Below are positions 8,698 to 21,335 of a DNA stretch of 64,000 nt, piece by piece. The notes under the pieces are model-generated. The model saw nothing but the letters and a program-made list of their open reading frames with translations. It was not told the origin of the DNA and did no database searches. The stretch lies in NCBI RefSeq assembly GCF_010365305.1, contig NZ_CP048279.1:1922001-1986000 (forward strand). The letters run 5' to 3'. Numbering within the stretch: position 1 is the stretch's first letter; each line of letters begins with the position of its first letter. Both the position numbers and the translations under genes were made by a program. This DNA is from Staphylococcus sp. MI 10-1553 (GTDB taxonomy: Bacteria; Bacillota; Bacilli; Staphylococcales; Staphylococcaceae).

Positions 8698-9720
8698 TTA
8701 ATCTCGGTACATCTCGATGTCCATACTACTTTGTCCGTTCAATGCCATATCTCCGCGAATCCCTTTTAAATAAATTTCATGGGCTGCTGCACCAATCATC
8801 GCTGCATTATCGGTACATAACTGTGGCTCTGGAATCGCAAGCTCTATCCCTTTCTCAGCAGTTGAGACTTCTAACGCTTGACGTAAACCTCGATTACTCG
8901 CAACACCGCCAGCAACGATGAGTTGTTTCACACCATACGCTTCACATGCACGCATTGCTTTTCCTACGAGCACTTCAACAACACTGTTTTGGAAGCTTGT
9001 CGCGACATTTTCTGGAATAATCGGTTCGCCTTTTTGTTCTAATTGATGCAATTTATTAATCACTGCACTCTTTAAACCGCTAAAACTAAAGTCATAGCTA
9101 TCGGGTTCTAACCACACACGCGGAAAGTCGTACGTGTCTTCTCCTTGAGCGGCAAGTCGATCAATAGCAGGGCCACCTGGATACGGTAAGCCGATTTTAC
9201 GTGCGACTTTATCATACGCTTCACCGACTGCATCATCACGTGTCTCCCCTATCACTTCAAACTGTAAATGGTTTTCCATATAGACAAGCTCTGTATGACC
9301 ACCTGAAACAATTAAGGCAATCAATGGAAATTTCAAGCCATTTTGAAGTTGATTGGCATAAACATGACCTGCAATATGATGCACTGGGATGAGTGGTTTA
9401 TCATTCGCAAAAGCCAGTGCCTTCGCAGCATTCACACCAACAAGTAACGCACCAATCAGTCCTGGTCCTTGGGTAACCGCGACAGCATCCACATCTTCAA
9501 TTGACGTATGGGCCTGTTGTAACGCTTCTTCAATCATGACCGTAATATTATCAACGTGATGACGACTCGCCACTTCTGGAACGACACCCCCAAACCGTTG
9601 ATGACTTTCAATTTGGCTTAATACGCTATTACTTAAAATTGTTTGACCATTTTCAATGACACTGACACTTGTTTCGTCACAGCTTGTTTCAAGTGCAAGA
9701 ATTTTTGTTAGTTCATTCAT
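8698..9720 (-). CDS. tsaD: tRNA t6A threonylcarbamoyltransferase TsaD
   Basis: A 340-residue ASKHA-fold enzyme (formerly Gcp/YgjD) that moves the threonylcarbamoyl group from TC-AMP to A37 of ANN-decoding tRNAs, together with TsaB and TsaE. Visible motifs: [11 protein letters not shown] at the N-terminus, [11 protein letters not shown] and [12 protein letters not shown] (metal-binding histidines), VSGGHTELV, and [10 protein letters not shown] near the C-terminus. It is the last gene of tsaE-tsaB-rimI-tsaD; the ATG overlaps the end of rimI by eight bases. Essential in most bacteria. Length is normal for the family. Confidence 0.96.
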   Translation of the reverse strand: MNELTKILALETSCDETSVSVIENGQTILSNSVLSQIESHQRFGGVVPEVASRHHVDNITVMIEEALQQAHTSIEDVDAVAVTQGPGLIGALLVGVNAAKALAFANDKPLIPVHHIAGHVYANQLQNGLKFPLIALIVSGGHTELVYMENHLQFEVIGETRDDAVGEAYDKVARKIGLPYPGGPAIDRLAAQGEDTYDFPRVWLEPDSYDFSFSGLKSAVINKLHQLEQKGEPIIPENVATSFQNSVVEVLVGKAMRACEAYGVKQLIVAGGVASNRGLRQALEVSTAEKGIELAIPEPQLCTDNAAMIGAAAHEIYLKGIRGDMALNGQSSMDIEMYRD

Positions 9721-10183
9721 ATAAATTCACCCACATGACTAATGCATCCTCTCCATCACCATAATAATTTTTTCGTTTGCCTCCAAATTGGAAACCGAGC
9801 TTTTGATATACATGTTGTGCAATGACATTATCGACACGTACTTCTAAACTCATCACTGTCGCTATTGAACCGGCAAAGTTCATCCCATATTTTAATAACA
9901 TTTGCCCTAATCCATGACCTTGATAGGCTGCATCTATCGCAATGGTTGTCACTTGTGCTTGATCGACAACGACCCATAAACCTAAATAACCGATAATACG
10001 TTGGTCATATTCGAGCACGAAATAATGTGCAAAATTATTTTGTTCGAGTTCATAATAAAAGGCATCAATCGTCCATGAACTATGTTGAAAACTCGCCTGT
10101 TCTAGATCAAACACTTCAGGCACATCTTCATGCGACATACGTCTAATTTGAAGCTGATCTTTTATTTTTGTTGATTCAGCCAA
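9713..10183 (-). CDS. rimI: Ribosomal protein S18-alanine N-acetyltransferase RimI-like
   Basis: A 156-residue GNAT acetyltransferase. The acetyl-CoA binding segment is clear ([17 protein letters not shown], an R/Q-x-x-G-x-G/A-type loop), with the closing motif [17 protein letters not shown]. RimI acetylates the N-terminus of ribosomal protein S18 in E. coli. In Firmicutes it is routinely embedded in the t6A operon, as here. The start is TTG at 10183 inside the tsaB end, after a GGAGGCGGAGC ribosome site. Overlaps on both sides point to tight translational coupling. Confidence 0.9.
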   Translation of the reverse strand: MAESTKIKDQLQIRRMSHEDVPEVFDLEQASFQHSSWTIDAFYYELEQNNFAHYFVLEYDQRIIGYLGLWVVVDQAQVTTIAIDAAYQGHGLGQMLLKYGMNFAGSIATVMSLEVRVDNVIAQHVYQKLGFQFGGKRKNYYGDGEDALVMWVNLYE

Positions 10184-10818
10184 TTTTGCTCCGCCTCCGA
10201 TAGTTTTAAATATTGCGGTGTAAAGGTATGAATATCGCGTGGTTCTCCTTTATGTGGGTACATTTGATCCGCTCGAGGGGGCGCGCTCAAACGTTTAAAA
10301 GATGCTAATTCCGTTTCAAATTGTTCCACATCTTCTCCTACAAAGATGACATTGTCGTGCGATGCCCATTGTTCAATTAACCTGTCGAGTGGCATATATC
10401 GATCTGCCATCACATTGACGAGTTCACCTTGTTGCCATTGGTAGACACCCGCATAAACATGTTGTCGTCTCGCATTAATGATTGGAATAATATACGCATC
10501 AGAATATTGAATTTGTGCCGCAATCGCTTTTAATGATGACACGCCATACAATCGAATATTCAAAGTGTAAGCTAGTGTTTTAGCTGTCGTGACTCCGATA
10601 CGTAATCCTGTATATGAACCTGGCCCTTCTGCGACAATAATTTCATCTAAATCTTTCGGCTTCAATTGTGCTTGTTGTAATAACAATTCAATGAGTGGCA
10701 TTAACTGAACCGAATGATTGCGTTTTATCGTTGTCGTATGCGTCATCAATACGTGACCCTCTTGCATAATCGCTACTGATAATGGCTGATTGGCACTATC
10801 AATCAGTAAACTGTACAT
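10162..10818 (-). CDS. tsaB: tRNA t6A biosynthesis scaffold protein TsaB
   Basis: A 218-residue ASKHA-like paralogue of TsaD that lacks its full active site and forms the TsaB-TsaD heterodimer. The N-terminal SLLIDSANQPLSVAI and the family block EIIVAEGPGSYTGLRIGVTTAKTLAY are visible. The ATG at 10818 lies within the end of tsaE, after an AAAGGAGG site. It is the second gene of the t6A operon and overlaps rimI at its end by 22 bases. The assignment is firm. Confidence 0.94.
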   Translation of the reverse strand: MYSLLIDSANQPLSVAIMQEGHVLMTHTTTIKRNHSVQLMPLIELLLQQAQLKPKDLDEIIVAEGPGSYTGLRIGVTTAKTLAYTLNIRLYGVSSLKAIAAQIQYSDAYIIPIINARRQHVYAGVYQWQQGELVNVMADRYMPLDRLIEQWASHDNVIFVGEDVEQFETELASFKRLSAPPRADQMYPHKGEPRDIHTFTPQYLKLSEAEQNWLNQQK

Positions 10819-11257
10819 GTTCGATGGCCTCCTTTATCTCTTCAAAATGTGAGCCACGTGCTTCAAAAGTAAGCTCTCGTTCTGTTTCATTAATCGTTTG
10901 AATGCTGATTTTTAAATAATGTGGTGGTAAATAGTCTTGGATAAATTGACTCCATTCCACAACGGTCACCGCTTCGTCCTCAAAAAACTCATCAAATCCT
11001 AAGTCTTCATCATCTTCTTCTAATCGATAACAATCCATGTGATGAAATTTCAAATAGGTGCCTCGATAAGATTTGATAATATTAAAAGTCGGTGAACTGA
11101 TATGACGTTTAACACCCAACGCCTGTCCGACAAACTGACTTAAAGTTGTTTTTCCAGCACCTAGGTCTCCGTCTAATAACAATACATCTTGTGCTTTGAG
11201 ATAAGTTACAAGTTGATTTGCAAATGCTTGCATCGCTGTTTTATTTTTAATTCTCAT
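10799..11257 (-). CDS. tsaE: tRNA t6A biosynthesis ATPase TsaE
   Basis: A 152-residue P-loop ATPase that regenerates the TsaB-TsaD complex during t6A synthesis. The Walker A is LLLDGDLGAGKTTLSQF, followed by SPTFNIIKSY and the acidic HHMDCYRLE and VVEWSQ blocks of the family. The start at 11257 is chosen because AGGAG lies just upstream; the longer frame to 11311 adds 18 residues without a ribosome site. First gene of the operon. Its promoter must lie in the 130 bases separating it from the divergent ilv control region. Confidence 0.93.
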   Translation of the reverse strand: MRIKNKTAMQAFANQLVTYLKAQDVLLLDGDLGAGKTTLSQFVGQALGVKRHISSPTFNIIKSYRGTYLKFHHMDCYRLEEDDEDLGFDEFFEDEAVTVVEWSQFIQDYLPPHYLKISIQTINETERELTFEARGSHFEEIKEAIEHVQFTD

Positions 11258-11386
11258 TTCGTTCGCACTCCTGACTCGATTTTCTAACCTATTGTAACAA
11301 ATTTTTATCATTTTGACCTTATCAACTTACTGTAACGTTTAAAGCTCATCGCTGTTAGAAGATTCAGCTTCATAGCGCTCCTAAAA

Positions 11387-11401
11387 TATTTTCAGAATTT
11401 T
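11387..11401. promoter_or_regulatory. CodY-type box upstream of the ilv promoter
   Basis: TATTTTCAGAATTTT matches the CodY consensus AATTTTCWGAAAATT at 12 of 15 positions. It lies 13 bases upstream of the -35 element. CodY is the known isoleucine/GTP-responsive repressor of this operon in S. aureus. Confidence 0.6.
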
Positions 11402-11413
11402 TTTGATTTACTG

Positions 11414-11442
11414 TTGACTTCTTTTCTAATATAAGGTAAATT
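11414..11442 (+). promoter_or_regulatory. Probable promoter of the ilv-leu operon
   Basis: TTGACT (11414-11419), a 17-base spacer, then TAAATT (11437-11442). It is flanked by the two CodY-type boxes and lies about 155 bases ahead of the leader peptide. Confidence 0.6.
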
Positions 11443-11452
11443 AATAACATCT

Positions 11453-11467
11453 AATTTTTAGACAATT
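11453..11467. promoter_or_regulatory. CodY-type box at the start of the ilv transcript
   Basis: AATTTTTAGACAATT matches the CodY consensus at 13 of 15 positions. It sits just downstream of the predicted -10, where a bound repressor would block initiation or early elongation. Confidence 0.72.
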
Positions 11468-11598
11468 CTTTCTATTCGAAACATTAATGTGTGTTTTATT
11501 TTAAGTCACACATCTAATCGTCTACATTGTATACGATATGAACAGTTAACGATGTAGCAAGATTGACCCATTCACGACGGAAAAGGAGCGTATGTACA

Positions 11599-11682
11599 AT
11601 GGAAAGACATGCAATGATGACCCATACCGTACAAAATCATAATATTGTCATTTTATTATTACGCTCAGGACTGGAGCTTTAG
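11599..11682 (+). CDS. ilv-leu operon leader (attenuation) peptide
   Basis: A 27-codon open frame too short for normal gene calling, with AAAAGGAG ten bases before its ATG. Codons 16-21 read Ile-Val-Ile-Leu-Leu-Leu (three TTA in a row at 11653-11661), and nine of the 27 residues are Ile, Val or Leu. The stop at 11680-11682 falls inside the first hairpin of the attenuator. Ribosome stalling here when charged branched-chain tRNAs are scarce would let the operon be transcribed. S. aureus has a leucine-rich leader peptide in the same place, so the function is well founded. Confidence 0.85.
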   Translation: MERHAMMTHTVQNHNIVILLLRSGLEL

Positions 11683-11773
11683 TAGCAATATTACTAAACG
11701 CTTAAGTCCTATTTCTAGTTGAATGGGACTTACAAGGTACGTCCCAGATTCAATTTTGGGGCGTACCTTTTTT
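11667..11773 (+). terminator. Transcription attenuator of the ilv-leu operon
   Basis: Several mutually exclusive stems are visible. Hairpin 1:2 pairs AGGACT and TTTAGTA (11667-11684) with TACTAAA and AGTCCT (11692-11710). Hairpin 2:3 pairs AAGTCC (11704-11709) with GGACTT (11726-11731). The terminator pairs AAGGTACGTCCC (11734-11745) with GGGGCGTACCTT (11758-11769) and is followed by a T-run. GGGAC at 11725-11729 can also pair with GTCCC at 11741-11745 and break the terminator. Which alternative acts as antiterminator is not settled by reading. Confidence 0.82.
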
Positions 11774-11800
11774 ATTTGAAAAACCGAGGAGGCATTTGAG

Positions 11801-13489
11801 ATGAGAAGTGACATGATTAAAAAAGGAGATCACCAAGCACCGGCGAGGAGTTTGTTACATGCAACGGGTCAAATAAAATCCCCTACTGACATGGACAAAC
11901 CTTTTATCGCAATTTGTAATTCTTATATTGATATCGTTCCGGGACACGTGCATTTACGCGAACTTGGCGATATCGCTAAAGAGGCCATTCGTGAAGCAGG
12001 CGGTGTGCCATTTGAATTTAATACGATTGGCGTGGATGACGGTATTGCGATGGGCCATATCGGTATGCGTTACTCATTACCGAGTCGTGAAATTATTGCA
12101 GATGCGGCTGAAACAGTCATTAACGCACACTGGTTTGATGGGGTCTTTTACATTCCGAACTGTGACAAAATTACACCGGGTATGTTGATGGCTGCAATGA
12201 GAACGAACGTCCCTGCAATATTCTGTTCTGGTGGTCCAATGAAAGCCGGTCTGTCAGCTCAAGGGAAAGCGCTCACTCTCTCATCTATGTTTGAAGCGGT
12301 TGGTGCATTTAAAGAAGGCGCGATGACTAAAGAGGAATTTTTAGATATGGAACAAAATGCATGTCCGACTTGCGGTTCTTGTTCAGGGATGTTCACAGCG
12401 AACTCGATGAACTGCTTAATGGAGGTATTAGGATTAGCCCTGCCATACAACGGGACAGCATTAGCGGTCAGTGACCAACGTCGTGAAATGATTCGTGCCG
12501 CTGCGAAACAACTCGTTGAAAATGTTAAAAACGACTTAAAACCGCGTGATATCGTAACGAAAGAAGCGATTGATGATGCATTTGCATTAGATATGGCGAT
12601 GGGTGGTTCTACAAATACTGTACTTCACACGCTTGCCATCGCTAAAGAAGCAGGTATTGATTATGATTTAACGCGCATTAACGAAATTGCGAAAAAGACA
12701 CCTTATTTATCTAAAATTGCGCCAAGTTCATCGTATTCTATGGATGATGTCCATCAAGCGGGCGGTGTCCCTGCCATCATTAATGAATTGATGAAAAAAG
12801 AAGGTGTATTACATCCAGATCGTATAACTGTTACTGGTAAAACTTTAAGAGAAAACAACCAAGATAAAGAAATTACGAATGATGTTGTGATTCGCCGTTT
12901 AGACAATCCATACGATCAGCAAGGAGGTCTTTCAATCCTTTACGGTAACATTGCTCCAGATGGTGCGGTGATTAAAGTCGGTGGTGTTGACCCTACGATT
13001 AAAACATTTAAAGGAAAAGCGATTTGTTTTGACAGTCATGATGAAGCGGTTGAAGCTATCGATAATCATACGGTACGTGCTGGACATGTCGTTGTCATTC
13101 GCTATGAAGGACCTAAAGGTGGACCAGGCATGCCAGAAATGTTAGCCCCTACTTCATCTATCGTCGGACGAGGTCTCGGTAAAGACGTCGCATTGATTAC
13201 AGATGGTCGATTTTCAGGTGCAACAAGAGGTATTGCAGTCGGTCACATTTCACCAGAAGCCGCTGCAGGAGGTCCAATCGGCTTAATTAAAGATGGTGAT
13301 GGCATTACAATTGATCTCGTGAATCGCGACCTCACTTTACATGTAGACGAGGCGGTACTCGCAGAACGTCAAGCACATCGTCAACCATTCAAAGCGAAAG
13401 TGAAAACGGGTTATCTGGCACGTTATACAGCATTAGTGACTAGCGCCAATACAGGTGGCGTAATGCAAGTTCCTGAAGACTTACTTTAA
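11801..13489 (+). CDS. ilvD: Dihydroxy-acid dehydratase
   Basis: A 562-residue iron-sulfur enzyme that dehydrates 2,3-dihydroxy-isovalerate and its methylvalerate homologue to the 2-keto acids for valine, leucine and isoleucine. Cluster cysteines are visible in NCDKITPGM and [19 protein letters not shown]; the substrate-binding block GGSTNTVLH and the C-terminal GRFSGATRG are present. GAGGAGG precedes the ATG. First structural gene of the nine-gene ilv-leu operon, 28 bases after the attenuator terminator. Confidence 0.97.
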   Translation: MRSDMIKKGDHQAPARSLLHATGQIKSPTDMDKPFIAICNSYIDIVPGHVHLRELGDIAKEAIREAGGVPFEFNTIGVDDGIAMGHIGMRYSLPSREIIADAAETVINAHWFDGVFYIPNCDKITPGMLMAAMRTNVPAIFCSGGPMKAGLSAQGKALTLSSMFEAVGAFKEGAMTKEEFLDMEQNACPTCGSCSGMFTANSMNCLMEVLGLALPYNGTALAVSDQRREMIRAAAKQLVENVKNDLKPRDIVTKEAIDDAFALDMAMGGSTNTVLHTLAIAKEAGIDYDLTRINEIAKKTPYLSKIAPSSSYSMDDVHQAGGVPAIINELMKKEGVLHPDRITVTGKTLRENNQDKEITNDVVIRRLDNPYDQQGGLSILYGNIAPDGAVIKVGGVDPTIKTFKGKAICFDSHDEAVEAIDNHTVRAGHVVVIRYEGPKGGPGMPEMLAPTSSIVGRGLGKDVALITDGRFSGATRGIAVGHISPEAAAGGPIGLIKDGDGITIDLVNRDLTLHVDEAVLAERQAHRQPFKAKVKTGYLARYTALVTSANTGGVMQVPEDLL

Positions 13490-13509
13490 TAAAAATGGAG
13501 GGGTTCCAA

Positions 13510-15260
13510 ATGACGCAAACTCATCATACTGTGCCACAAGATCACAATGAGTCACAAGAAGCAACACTTCAACCTGATATGAACGCTTTAAAGTCTGGTG
13601 CACAATTGTTAGTCGATGCATTTTTAGAAGAAGGCGTTGAGTACATATTCGGTTATCCTGGAGGGGCAGTGCTCCCCCTTTACGACACATTTTACAACGA
13701 ACAGATTAAGCATATTCTCTACCGTCACGAACAAGGTGCAACCCATGCGGCAGAAGGCTATGCTCGCGTAAGTGGTAAACCGGGTGTCGTTGTCGTAACG
13801 AGTGGTCCTGGTGCCACGAATGCGATTACAGGTATTGCAGATGCATACAGTGATTCGCTTCCACTCATCGTCATTACTGGCCAAGTTGCGACACCGGGTA
13901 TTGGTAAAGATGCTTTCCAAGAAGCGGATATTTTATCAATGACGACACCGATTACGAAACATAATTATCAAGTAAACGACGTGAAAGAAATTCCACGCAT
14001 TATTAAAGAAGCGTTTCATGTCGCAAACTCTGGTCGTAAAGGTCCGGTAGTTATCGATTTTCCGAAAGATATGGGGATTTTATCAACTGATTCACCCGTC
14101 GAGAGTACTGTCAATACACCTGGCTATTACGTCAATACAAAGCCTGACATTGATGAAATTCAAAAACTGAATGATTATTTAAAAACGTCAGAGCGCCCTG
14201 TCATTTTAGCTGGTGCAGGTATTCATTTTTCTAAATCAAATGCGTTATTACAGCAATTAGTCGAAAAATATCAAATTCCTGTCGTGACGACGCTTCACGG
14301 TTTAGGTGCGATTCCTTATGATGACCCCCACTTCTTAGGTATGGGCGGCATGCACGGTTCATACGCAAGTAATATGGCATTAACGGAATGTGACTTACTC
14401 ATTAACTTTGGATCGCGATTTGATGACCGTTTAGCAAGTAATCCAGATGAATTTGCGCCAAATGCAACCATCGTACATGTCGATATTGATCCATCTGAAA
14501 TCGACAAAATTATTAAAACTGACCTCGGTATTGTAGCAGATGTTAAAAACGTGATCGAAGCATTATTAAAATATGATACAGAAAAAATCAATCACGACGC
14601 ATGGTTGACAACGGTTAAAGGCTATCAAGATGAACATCCTTTCAAATATGTCGATGATCCGCTTGAAAAGTTTTGTAAACCACAACGTGCGATTGAATAC
14701 ATCGGTGAAATTACACAAGGTAAAGCTTATGTGGCAACAGATGTCGGCCAACACCAAATGTGGGTAGCTCAGTTCTACCCTTTCCAAACTTATGGTCAGC
14801 TGATTACAAGTGGTGGACTCGGTACGATGGGCTTTGGTATCCCAGCGGCTATTGGTGCAAAATTTGCGAAACCAAATGAAACTGTCGTAGCATTCGTCGG
14901 TGATGGCGGTTTTCAAATGACGAACCAAGAAATGGCATTGCTGAACGAATTTAACTTGAATATTAAAATCGTGTTGATTAACAACGGTACGCTCGGAATG
15001 GTGAAGCAATGGCAAGACAAATTCTTTAACCAACGTTTTTCACATTCAGTATTTAACGAACAACCTGATTTCATAAAAATGAGTGAAGCATATGGTGTTA
15101 AAGGCTTTTTAATCGACGACCCGAAATGTTTAGAAGCGCAAATCGATGCGGCATTTTTACACAATGGTCCTGTATTAATTGAAATTCGAATTTCACCTGT
15201 AGAACCAGTATTGCCTATGGTACCAAGTGGCAAAGCAAACCATGAGATGGAGGGACTATT

Positions 15261-15264
<4 letters not shown>
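13510..15264 (+). CDS. ilvB: Acetolactate synthase large subunit
   Basis: A 584-residue ThDP- and FAD-dependent enzyme that condenses two pyruvates to acetolactate, or pyruvate with 2-oxobutyrate to acetohydroxybutyrate. The N-terminal FGYPGGAVLPLYD (with the catalytic Glu in HEQGATHAAEGYAR) and the C-terminal ThDP motif from GDGGFQM to INNGTLGMV are clear. The start is at 13510, because GGAGGGG at 13498-13504 is its ribosome site and overlaps the ATG at 13495. Ends in a four-base ATGA overlap with the small subunit. Confidence 0.96.
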
Positions 15265-16774
<1,510 letters not shown>

Positions 16775-16795
16775 TTTTTTAAGGAGTGAATAAAA

Positions 16796-18328
16796 ATGTC
16801 TAGTCATATTCAGATTTTTGATACTACACTACGCGATGGAGAACAAACACCAGGGGTCAGCTTTTCCTTTGAAGAACGATTGAAACTTGCCGAACAACTT
16901 GAAAAATGGGGGGTCGATGTCATCGAGGCAGGCTTTCCCGCTTCAAGTCAAGGCAGCTTCAAATCTGTACAAGCGATTGCTCGAACTTTAAAACATACGA
17001 CTGTCACAGGTTTAGCACGTTGTTTAAAGTCTGATATCGATGCAGTATACGAAGCGACAAAGGATGCCGTTTCCCCTTCTATACATGTCTTTATTGCGAC
17101 GAGCCCTATTCACTTAGAGTCAAAGCTTCATATGACGGAAGCTGAAGTTCTCGAAGCAATTACAACACATGTAAGTTATGCAAAAGAACGCTTTGATATC
17201 GTTCAATTTTCACCAGAGGATGCAACACGGACACCTCTCCCATTCCTCATCCAAAGTGTACAAACAGCTGTGGATGCGGGGGCAACTGTTATCAATATTC
17301 CTGATACAGTCGGCTATACGTATCCAACTGAATATGGCAACATTTTCAAAGCACTCACAGAACAAATCAAGTCGGAAGTCCCAATTACGTATAGTGCCCA
17401 TTGTCATGATGACCTCGGCTTAGCTGTGGCAAATAGTATGGCTGCCATCGAAAATGGAGCGACACGCATTGAAGGAACAGTCAATGGGATTGGTGAACGT
17501 GCCGGAAATACTGCACTTGAAGAAGTCGCATTAGGTTTATACGTCCGCCAAGATCATTATCAAATTCAAACGCAAATTCAATTCGAATTGACTAAACAAA
17601 CATCTGATATGGTCGCACGCTATGCTGGTTTGAGAGTACCACGTAATAAAGCGATTGTCGGAAAAAATGCGTTTAGTCATGAGTCAGGCATTCATCAAGA
17701 TGGTTTCTTAAAAAACCCGGAAACGTACGAAATTATGACGCCACAACTCGTCGGTGTGAAAAAGACGGAACTGCCACTTGGAAAACTGTCAGGTAAACAT
17801 GCGTTCCAAGATAAATTGAAACAACTCGGCTATGACATTGATGTAGAAGAACAAAAAGTGTTGTTTAAAGCGTTTAAATCTATTGCTGACAAGAAGAAGC
17901 ATGTCACTGATCAAGATATTCATGCATTGATTCAAGATAGTGAGCACGATAAACATGTCGCTTATCACCTTGAAACGTTACAACTTCAATTTGTCTCGAA
18001 CGGCCTTCAAAGTGCTGTCGTCGTCGTTCGAGATAATGACGGTCAACATTATCAAGATTCAAGTATAGGCACCGGCTCGATTGTTGCGATTTATAATGCA
18101 GTCGATCGTATTTTTAATGTAGAATCTGTACTGTTAGATTATCGTATTGATGCCGTGTCTGAAGGCCGAGATGCACAAGCTGAAGTACATGTACAAGTTG
18201 AAGTAGATGGCATCGAATATACAGGCGTCGGTTTCGACCACGATGTTTTATACGCGTCGTGTAAAGCCTATGTTGAAGCGGTGAGTAAATCAGTGCAGTC
18301 CATACAAAAAGAAGGTGTCGCACAATGA
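16796..18328 (+). CDS. leuA: 2-isopropylmalate synthase
   Basis: A 510-residue enzyme that commits 2-oxoisovalerate to leucine by condensation with acetyl-CoA. The HMG-CoA lyase-like TIM barrel is marked by [13 protein letters not shown] at residues 10-22, the metal-binding [11 protein letters not shown] and GIGERAGNT; the C-terminal LeuA regulatory domain, the site of leucine feedback in the family, runs from about residue 390. AAGGAG precedes the ATG. The end overlaps leuB by four bases. Confidence 0.96.
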   Translation: MSSHIQIFDTTLRDGEQTPGVSFSFEERLKLAEQLEKWGVDVIEAGFPASSQGSFKSVQAIARTLKHTTVTGLARCLKSDIDAVYEATKDAVSPSIHVFIATSPIHLESKLHMTEAEVLEAITTHVSYAKERFDIVQFSPEDATRTPLPFLIQSVQTAVDAGATVINIPDTVGYTYPTEYGNIFKALTEQIKSEVPITYSAHCHDDLGLAVANSMAAIENGATRIEGTVNGIGERAGNTALEEVALGLYVRQDHYQIQTQIQFELTKQTSDMVARYAGLRVPRNKAIVGKNAFSHESGIHQDGFLKNPETYEIMTPQLVGVKKTELPLGKLSGKHAFQDKLKQLGYDIDVEEQKVLFKAFKSIADKKKHVTDQDIHALIQDSEHDKHVAYHLETLQLQFVSNGLQSAVVVVRDNDGQHYQDSSIGTGSIVAIYNAVDRIFNVESVLLDYRIDAVSEGRDAQAEVHVQVEVDGIEYTGVGFDHDVLYASCKAYVEAVSKSVQSIQKEGVAQ

Positions 18329-19374
18329 CTTTTAAAATTGTAGCTTTACCTGGTGATGGCATCGGACCAGAAATCATGTCAGGTACATTGGATTGTTTGG
18401 ACGAACTTGCAGCTCAATTTGACTTTGATTATACCGTGGACAGTTATGCGATGGGAGGTTGTGCCATTAATCAATATGGCACGCCCCTACCTGACGCAAC
18501 ATTAGATGCCTGTCAACGTGCAAATGCCATTTTACTCGGTGCGATTGGTGGCCCGCAATGGACGAATCCAGAATGTCGTCCTGAACAAGGTTTACTGAAA
18601 TTGCGAAAAGCATTGAATTTATATGCCAATATTCGACCAACACGTGTGACCTCTGACATGGCACATTTATCACCGTTGAAACAAAACATTGTAGAACATA
18701 CGGATTTCGTTATCGTTAGAGAGTTAACGAGTGGAATCTACTTTGGTGAACCACGCTATCTTAAAGACGAAGAGGCACGTGATTCATTGACTTATACGAA
18801 AGATGAAATTGCTCGAATTGCGCATGTCGGTTTTCAATTGGCTCAATCACGTCGTCATAAGCTCACGTCTGTCGATAAAGAAAATGTACTCGCAAGTAGT
18901 CAATTGTGGCGTCGTACGGTCAATGAAGTCGCTGAACAATATCCTGACGTTACAGTCGAACATTTACTTGTCGATGCATGTAGTATGCATTTAATCAAAC
19001 AACCTGCTGATTTTGATGTTATTATCACTGAAAATTTATTCGGCGACATTTTAAGTGATGAAGCGTCGATGCTACCAGGTTCGTTAGGACTTTCCCCTTC
19101 CGCAAGTTTTAGTGAAGGTGGACCGAAACTATACGAACCGATTCATGGCTCAGCGCCAGATATCGCCGGTCAAAATAAAGCGAATCCGTTTGCCATGCTA
19201 TTGTCACTTGCCATGTGTTTACGAGAATCGGCCGAACGTGATGATATGGCAACAATTATTGAAACAACGGTCGATACATTAATTTCTAAAGGAATTACAA
19301 CAGCCGATCTTGGGGGGCATTACGGCACTACGGACATTTTCAATCATTTTAAAGCTTTAATTAAGGGGGCATAA
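18325..19374 (+). CDS. leuB: 3-isopropylmalate dehydrogenase
   Basis: A 349-residue NAD-dependent decarboxylating dehydrogenase, third step of leucine synthesis. The N-terminal [13 protein letters not shown], the substrate-binding [13 protein letters not shown] and the NAD-binding [15 protein letters not shown] are all present. It begins with the ATGA overlap at the end of leuA and stops three bases before leuC, so the leu genes are tightly coupled. Confidence 0.96.
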   Translation: MTFKIVALPGDGIGPEIMSGTLDCLDELAAQFDFDYTVDSYAMGGCAINQYGTPLPDATLDACQRANAILLGAIGGPQWTNPECRPEQGLLKLRKALNLYANIRPTRVTSDMAHLSPLKQNIVEHTDFVIVRELTSGIYFGEPRYLKDEEARDSLTYTKDEIARIAHVGFQLAQSRRHKLTSVDKENVLASSQLWRRTVNEVAEQYPDVTVEHLLVDACSMHLIKQPADFDVIITENLFGDILSDEASMLPGSLGLSPSASFSEGGPKLYEPIHGSAPDIAGQNKANPFAMLLSLAMCLRESAERDDMATIIETTVDTLISKGITTADLGGHYGTTDIFNHFKALIKGA

Positions 19375-19377
19375 CGA

Positions 19378-20751
19378 ATGGGGCGTACACTTTTCGATAA
19401 AATTTGGGATCAACATACCATTACCGGGCAACAAGGTGAACCACAATTATTATACATTGATTTGCATTTGATACATGAGGTGACGTCACCCCAAGCATTT
19501 GAAGGTCTAAGAATGCAAAAACGTTCTTTAAGAAGACCTGATTTAACGTTTGGCACATTAGATCACAACGTACCAACGATTGACATTTTCAACATTAAAG
19601 ATGATATCGCAAACAAGCAAATACAAGCGTTACAACAAAACTGTAAAGACTTTAACGTCACATTGTTTGATATGGGCTCCGATGAACAAGGTATCGTGCA
19701 TATGGTCGGACCAGAAATGGGGTTAACGCAACCTGGTAAAACCATTGTTTGTGGTGACTCCCATACTGCGACACATGGAGCATTTGGTGCGATTGCGTTC
19801 GGTATCGGTACGAGTGAAGTCGAGCATGTATTTGCAACTCAAACGCTGTGGCAAACGAAACCGAAAAATTTAAAAATTAACGTAACAGGTCAACTCCCTA
19901 AAGGCGTTTATGCGAAAGACATTATTTTACATTTAATCAACCAACACGGCGTTGACTTTGGCACAGGTTATGCACTGGAATTTGCCGGAGAAACGATTCG
20001 TAAATTGTCAATGGAAGGTCGCATGACAATTTGTAACATGGCGATTGAAGCAGGTGCAAAATACGGACTTATTCAACCGGATGACACGACTTTTGCATAC
20101 CTTGAAGGACGTCGTTACGCACAAAATATTGAGGACAAACTTGATGATTGGCGCGAGCTGTATAGTGATGATGATGCGCAATTCGATAAAATCATTGAAT
20201 TAGATGTGACAGCTTTAGAACCACAAGTCACTTGGGGCACGAGTCCTGAAATGGGTGTGAGCTTTAGTACACCATTCCCAGAGATTCAAAATGTCAATGA
20301 CGAACGTGCGTATCAATATATGGGCTTAAAACCAGGTCAACTTGCGACTGATATTCCATTAGGCTATGTGTTTCTCGGTTCATGTACAAATGCACGTATT
20401 TCCGATTTAGTTGAAGCGAGTCACATCGTCAAAGGCAATCAAGTACACGAAAACATTACCGCCATTGTCGTACCAGGCTCACGTCAAGTGAAGAAAGAGG
20501 CAGAAGCATTAGGACTTGATACGATTTTTAAAGATGCTGGCTTTGAATGGAGAGAACCCGGATGCAGTATGTGTCTCGGTATGAACCCTGACCAAGTGCC
20601 AGCTGGTGTGCACTGTGCGTCAACGAGTAACCGTAACTTTGAAGGCCGTCAAGGTAAAGGCGCAAGAACGCATCTTGTATCCCCTGCTATGGCTGCAGCT
20701 GCGGCAATTCATGGGCGCTTTGTCGATGTGAGAAAGGTGGTCGAAGCGTAA
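19378..20751 (+). CDS. leuC: 3-isopropylmalate dehydratase large subunit
   Basis: A 457-residue aconitase-family subunit carrying the [4Fe-4S] cluster. The three cluster cysteines are visible: one in [11 protein letters not shown] and two in [33 protein letters not shown] is the usual family block. AGGGGG lies upstream of the ATG. Its last base is shared with the leuD start (TAATG), and it forms a heterodimer with LeuD that isomerises 2- to 3-isopropylmalate. Confidence 0.96.
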   Translation: MGRTLFDKIWDQHTITGQQGEPQLLYIDLHLIHEVTSPQAFEGLRMQKRSLRRPDLTFGTLDHNVPTIDIFNIKDDIANKQIQALQQNCKDFNVTLFDMGSDEQGIVHMVGPEMGLTQPGKTIVCGDSHTATHGAFGAIAFGIGTSEVEHVFATQTLWQTKPKNLKINVTGQLPKGVYAKDIILHLINQHGVDFGTGYALEFAGETIRKLSMEGRMTICNMAIEAGAKYGLIQPDDTTFAYLEGRRYAQNIEDKLDDWRELYSDDDAQFDKIIELDVTALEPQVTWGTSPEMGVSFSTPFPEIQNVNDERAYQYMGLKPGQLATDIPLGYVFLGSCTNARISDLVEASHIVKGNQVHENITAIVVPGSRQVKKEAEALGLDTIFKDAGFEWREPGCSMCLGMNPDQVPAGVHCASTSNRNFEGRQGKGARTHLVSPAMAAAAAIHGRFVDVRKVVEA

Positions 20752-21323
20752 TGGAAATCAAACCAATTACACAATATACGGGCAAAACGGTCCCATTATT
20801 TCATGACAATATTGATACCGATCAAATCATTCCGAAAGTCCATTTAAAACGGATATCTAAAACAGGTTATGGCCCTTTTCTCTTTGATGAATGGCGTTAT
20901 TTAGAAGATGGTTCCAACAATCCTGATTTCGTTTTAAACCAACCCGAATATGAAGGGGCATCCATTTTAATCACCGGAGATAATTTCGGTTGTGGCTCGA
21001 GTCGTGAACATGCCGCATGGGCGTTAAAAGATTTCGGTTTCCAAGTGATCATAGCGGAAAGTTTCAGTGACATTTTTTATATGAACTGTACGAAAAATGC
21101 ACTCTTACCTATTCGACTTGACCGTGCATCAAGAGAAGCGATTGCACGCTACCCTGAAATCACGATTGACTTGCCACAACAAATCATTCAAACACCCGAG
21201 CAAAACTACCACTTTGACATTGATGAAACGTGGAAAGAAAAGCTCGTGAATGGCTTAGATGATATTGCTATTACATTAAAATATGAAGCATTAATCAAAG
21301 ACTATGAACTAAAACATACTTAA
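20751..21323 (+). CDS. leuD: 3-isopropylmalate dehydratase small subunit
   Basis: A 190-residue swivel-domain partner of LeuC. The N-terminal [15 protein letters not shown] and the substrate-binding [20 protein letters not shown] are the family signatures. Length is normal. Translation is coupled to leuC through the one-base stop/start overlap. Confidence 0.95.
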   Translation: MEIKPITQYTGKTVPLFHDNIDTDQIIPKVHLKRISKTGYGPFLFDEWRYLEDGSNNPDFVLNQPEYEGASILITGDNFGCGSSREHAAWALKDFGFQVIIAESFSDIFYMNCTKNALLPIRLDRASREAIARYPEITIDLPQQIIQTPEQNYHFDIDETWKEKLVNGLDDIAITLKYEALIKDYELKHT

Positions 21324-21335
21324 GGAGTTGGAACA

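Noticed and set aside
8610..8921. A 103-codon plus-strand frame over the end of tsaD
   Set aside because: It is the antisense shadow of tsaD.
13624..15233. Several minus-strand frames of 90-155 codons within ilvB
   Set aside because: They are antisense to a well-conserved enzyme and lack start signals.
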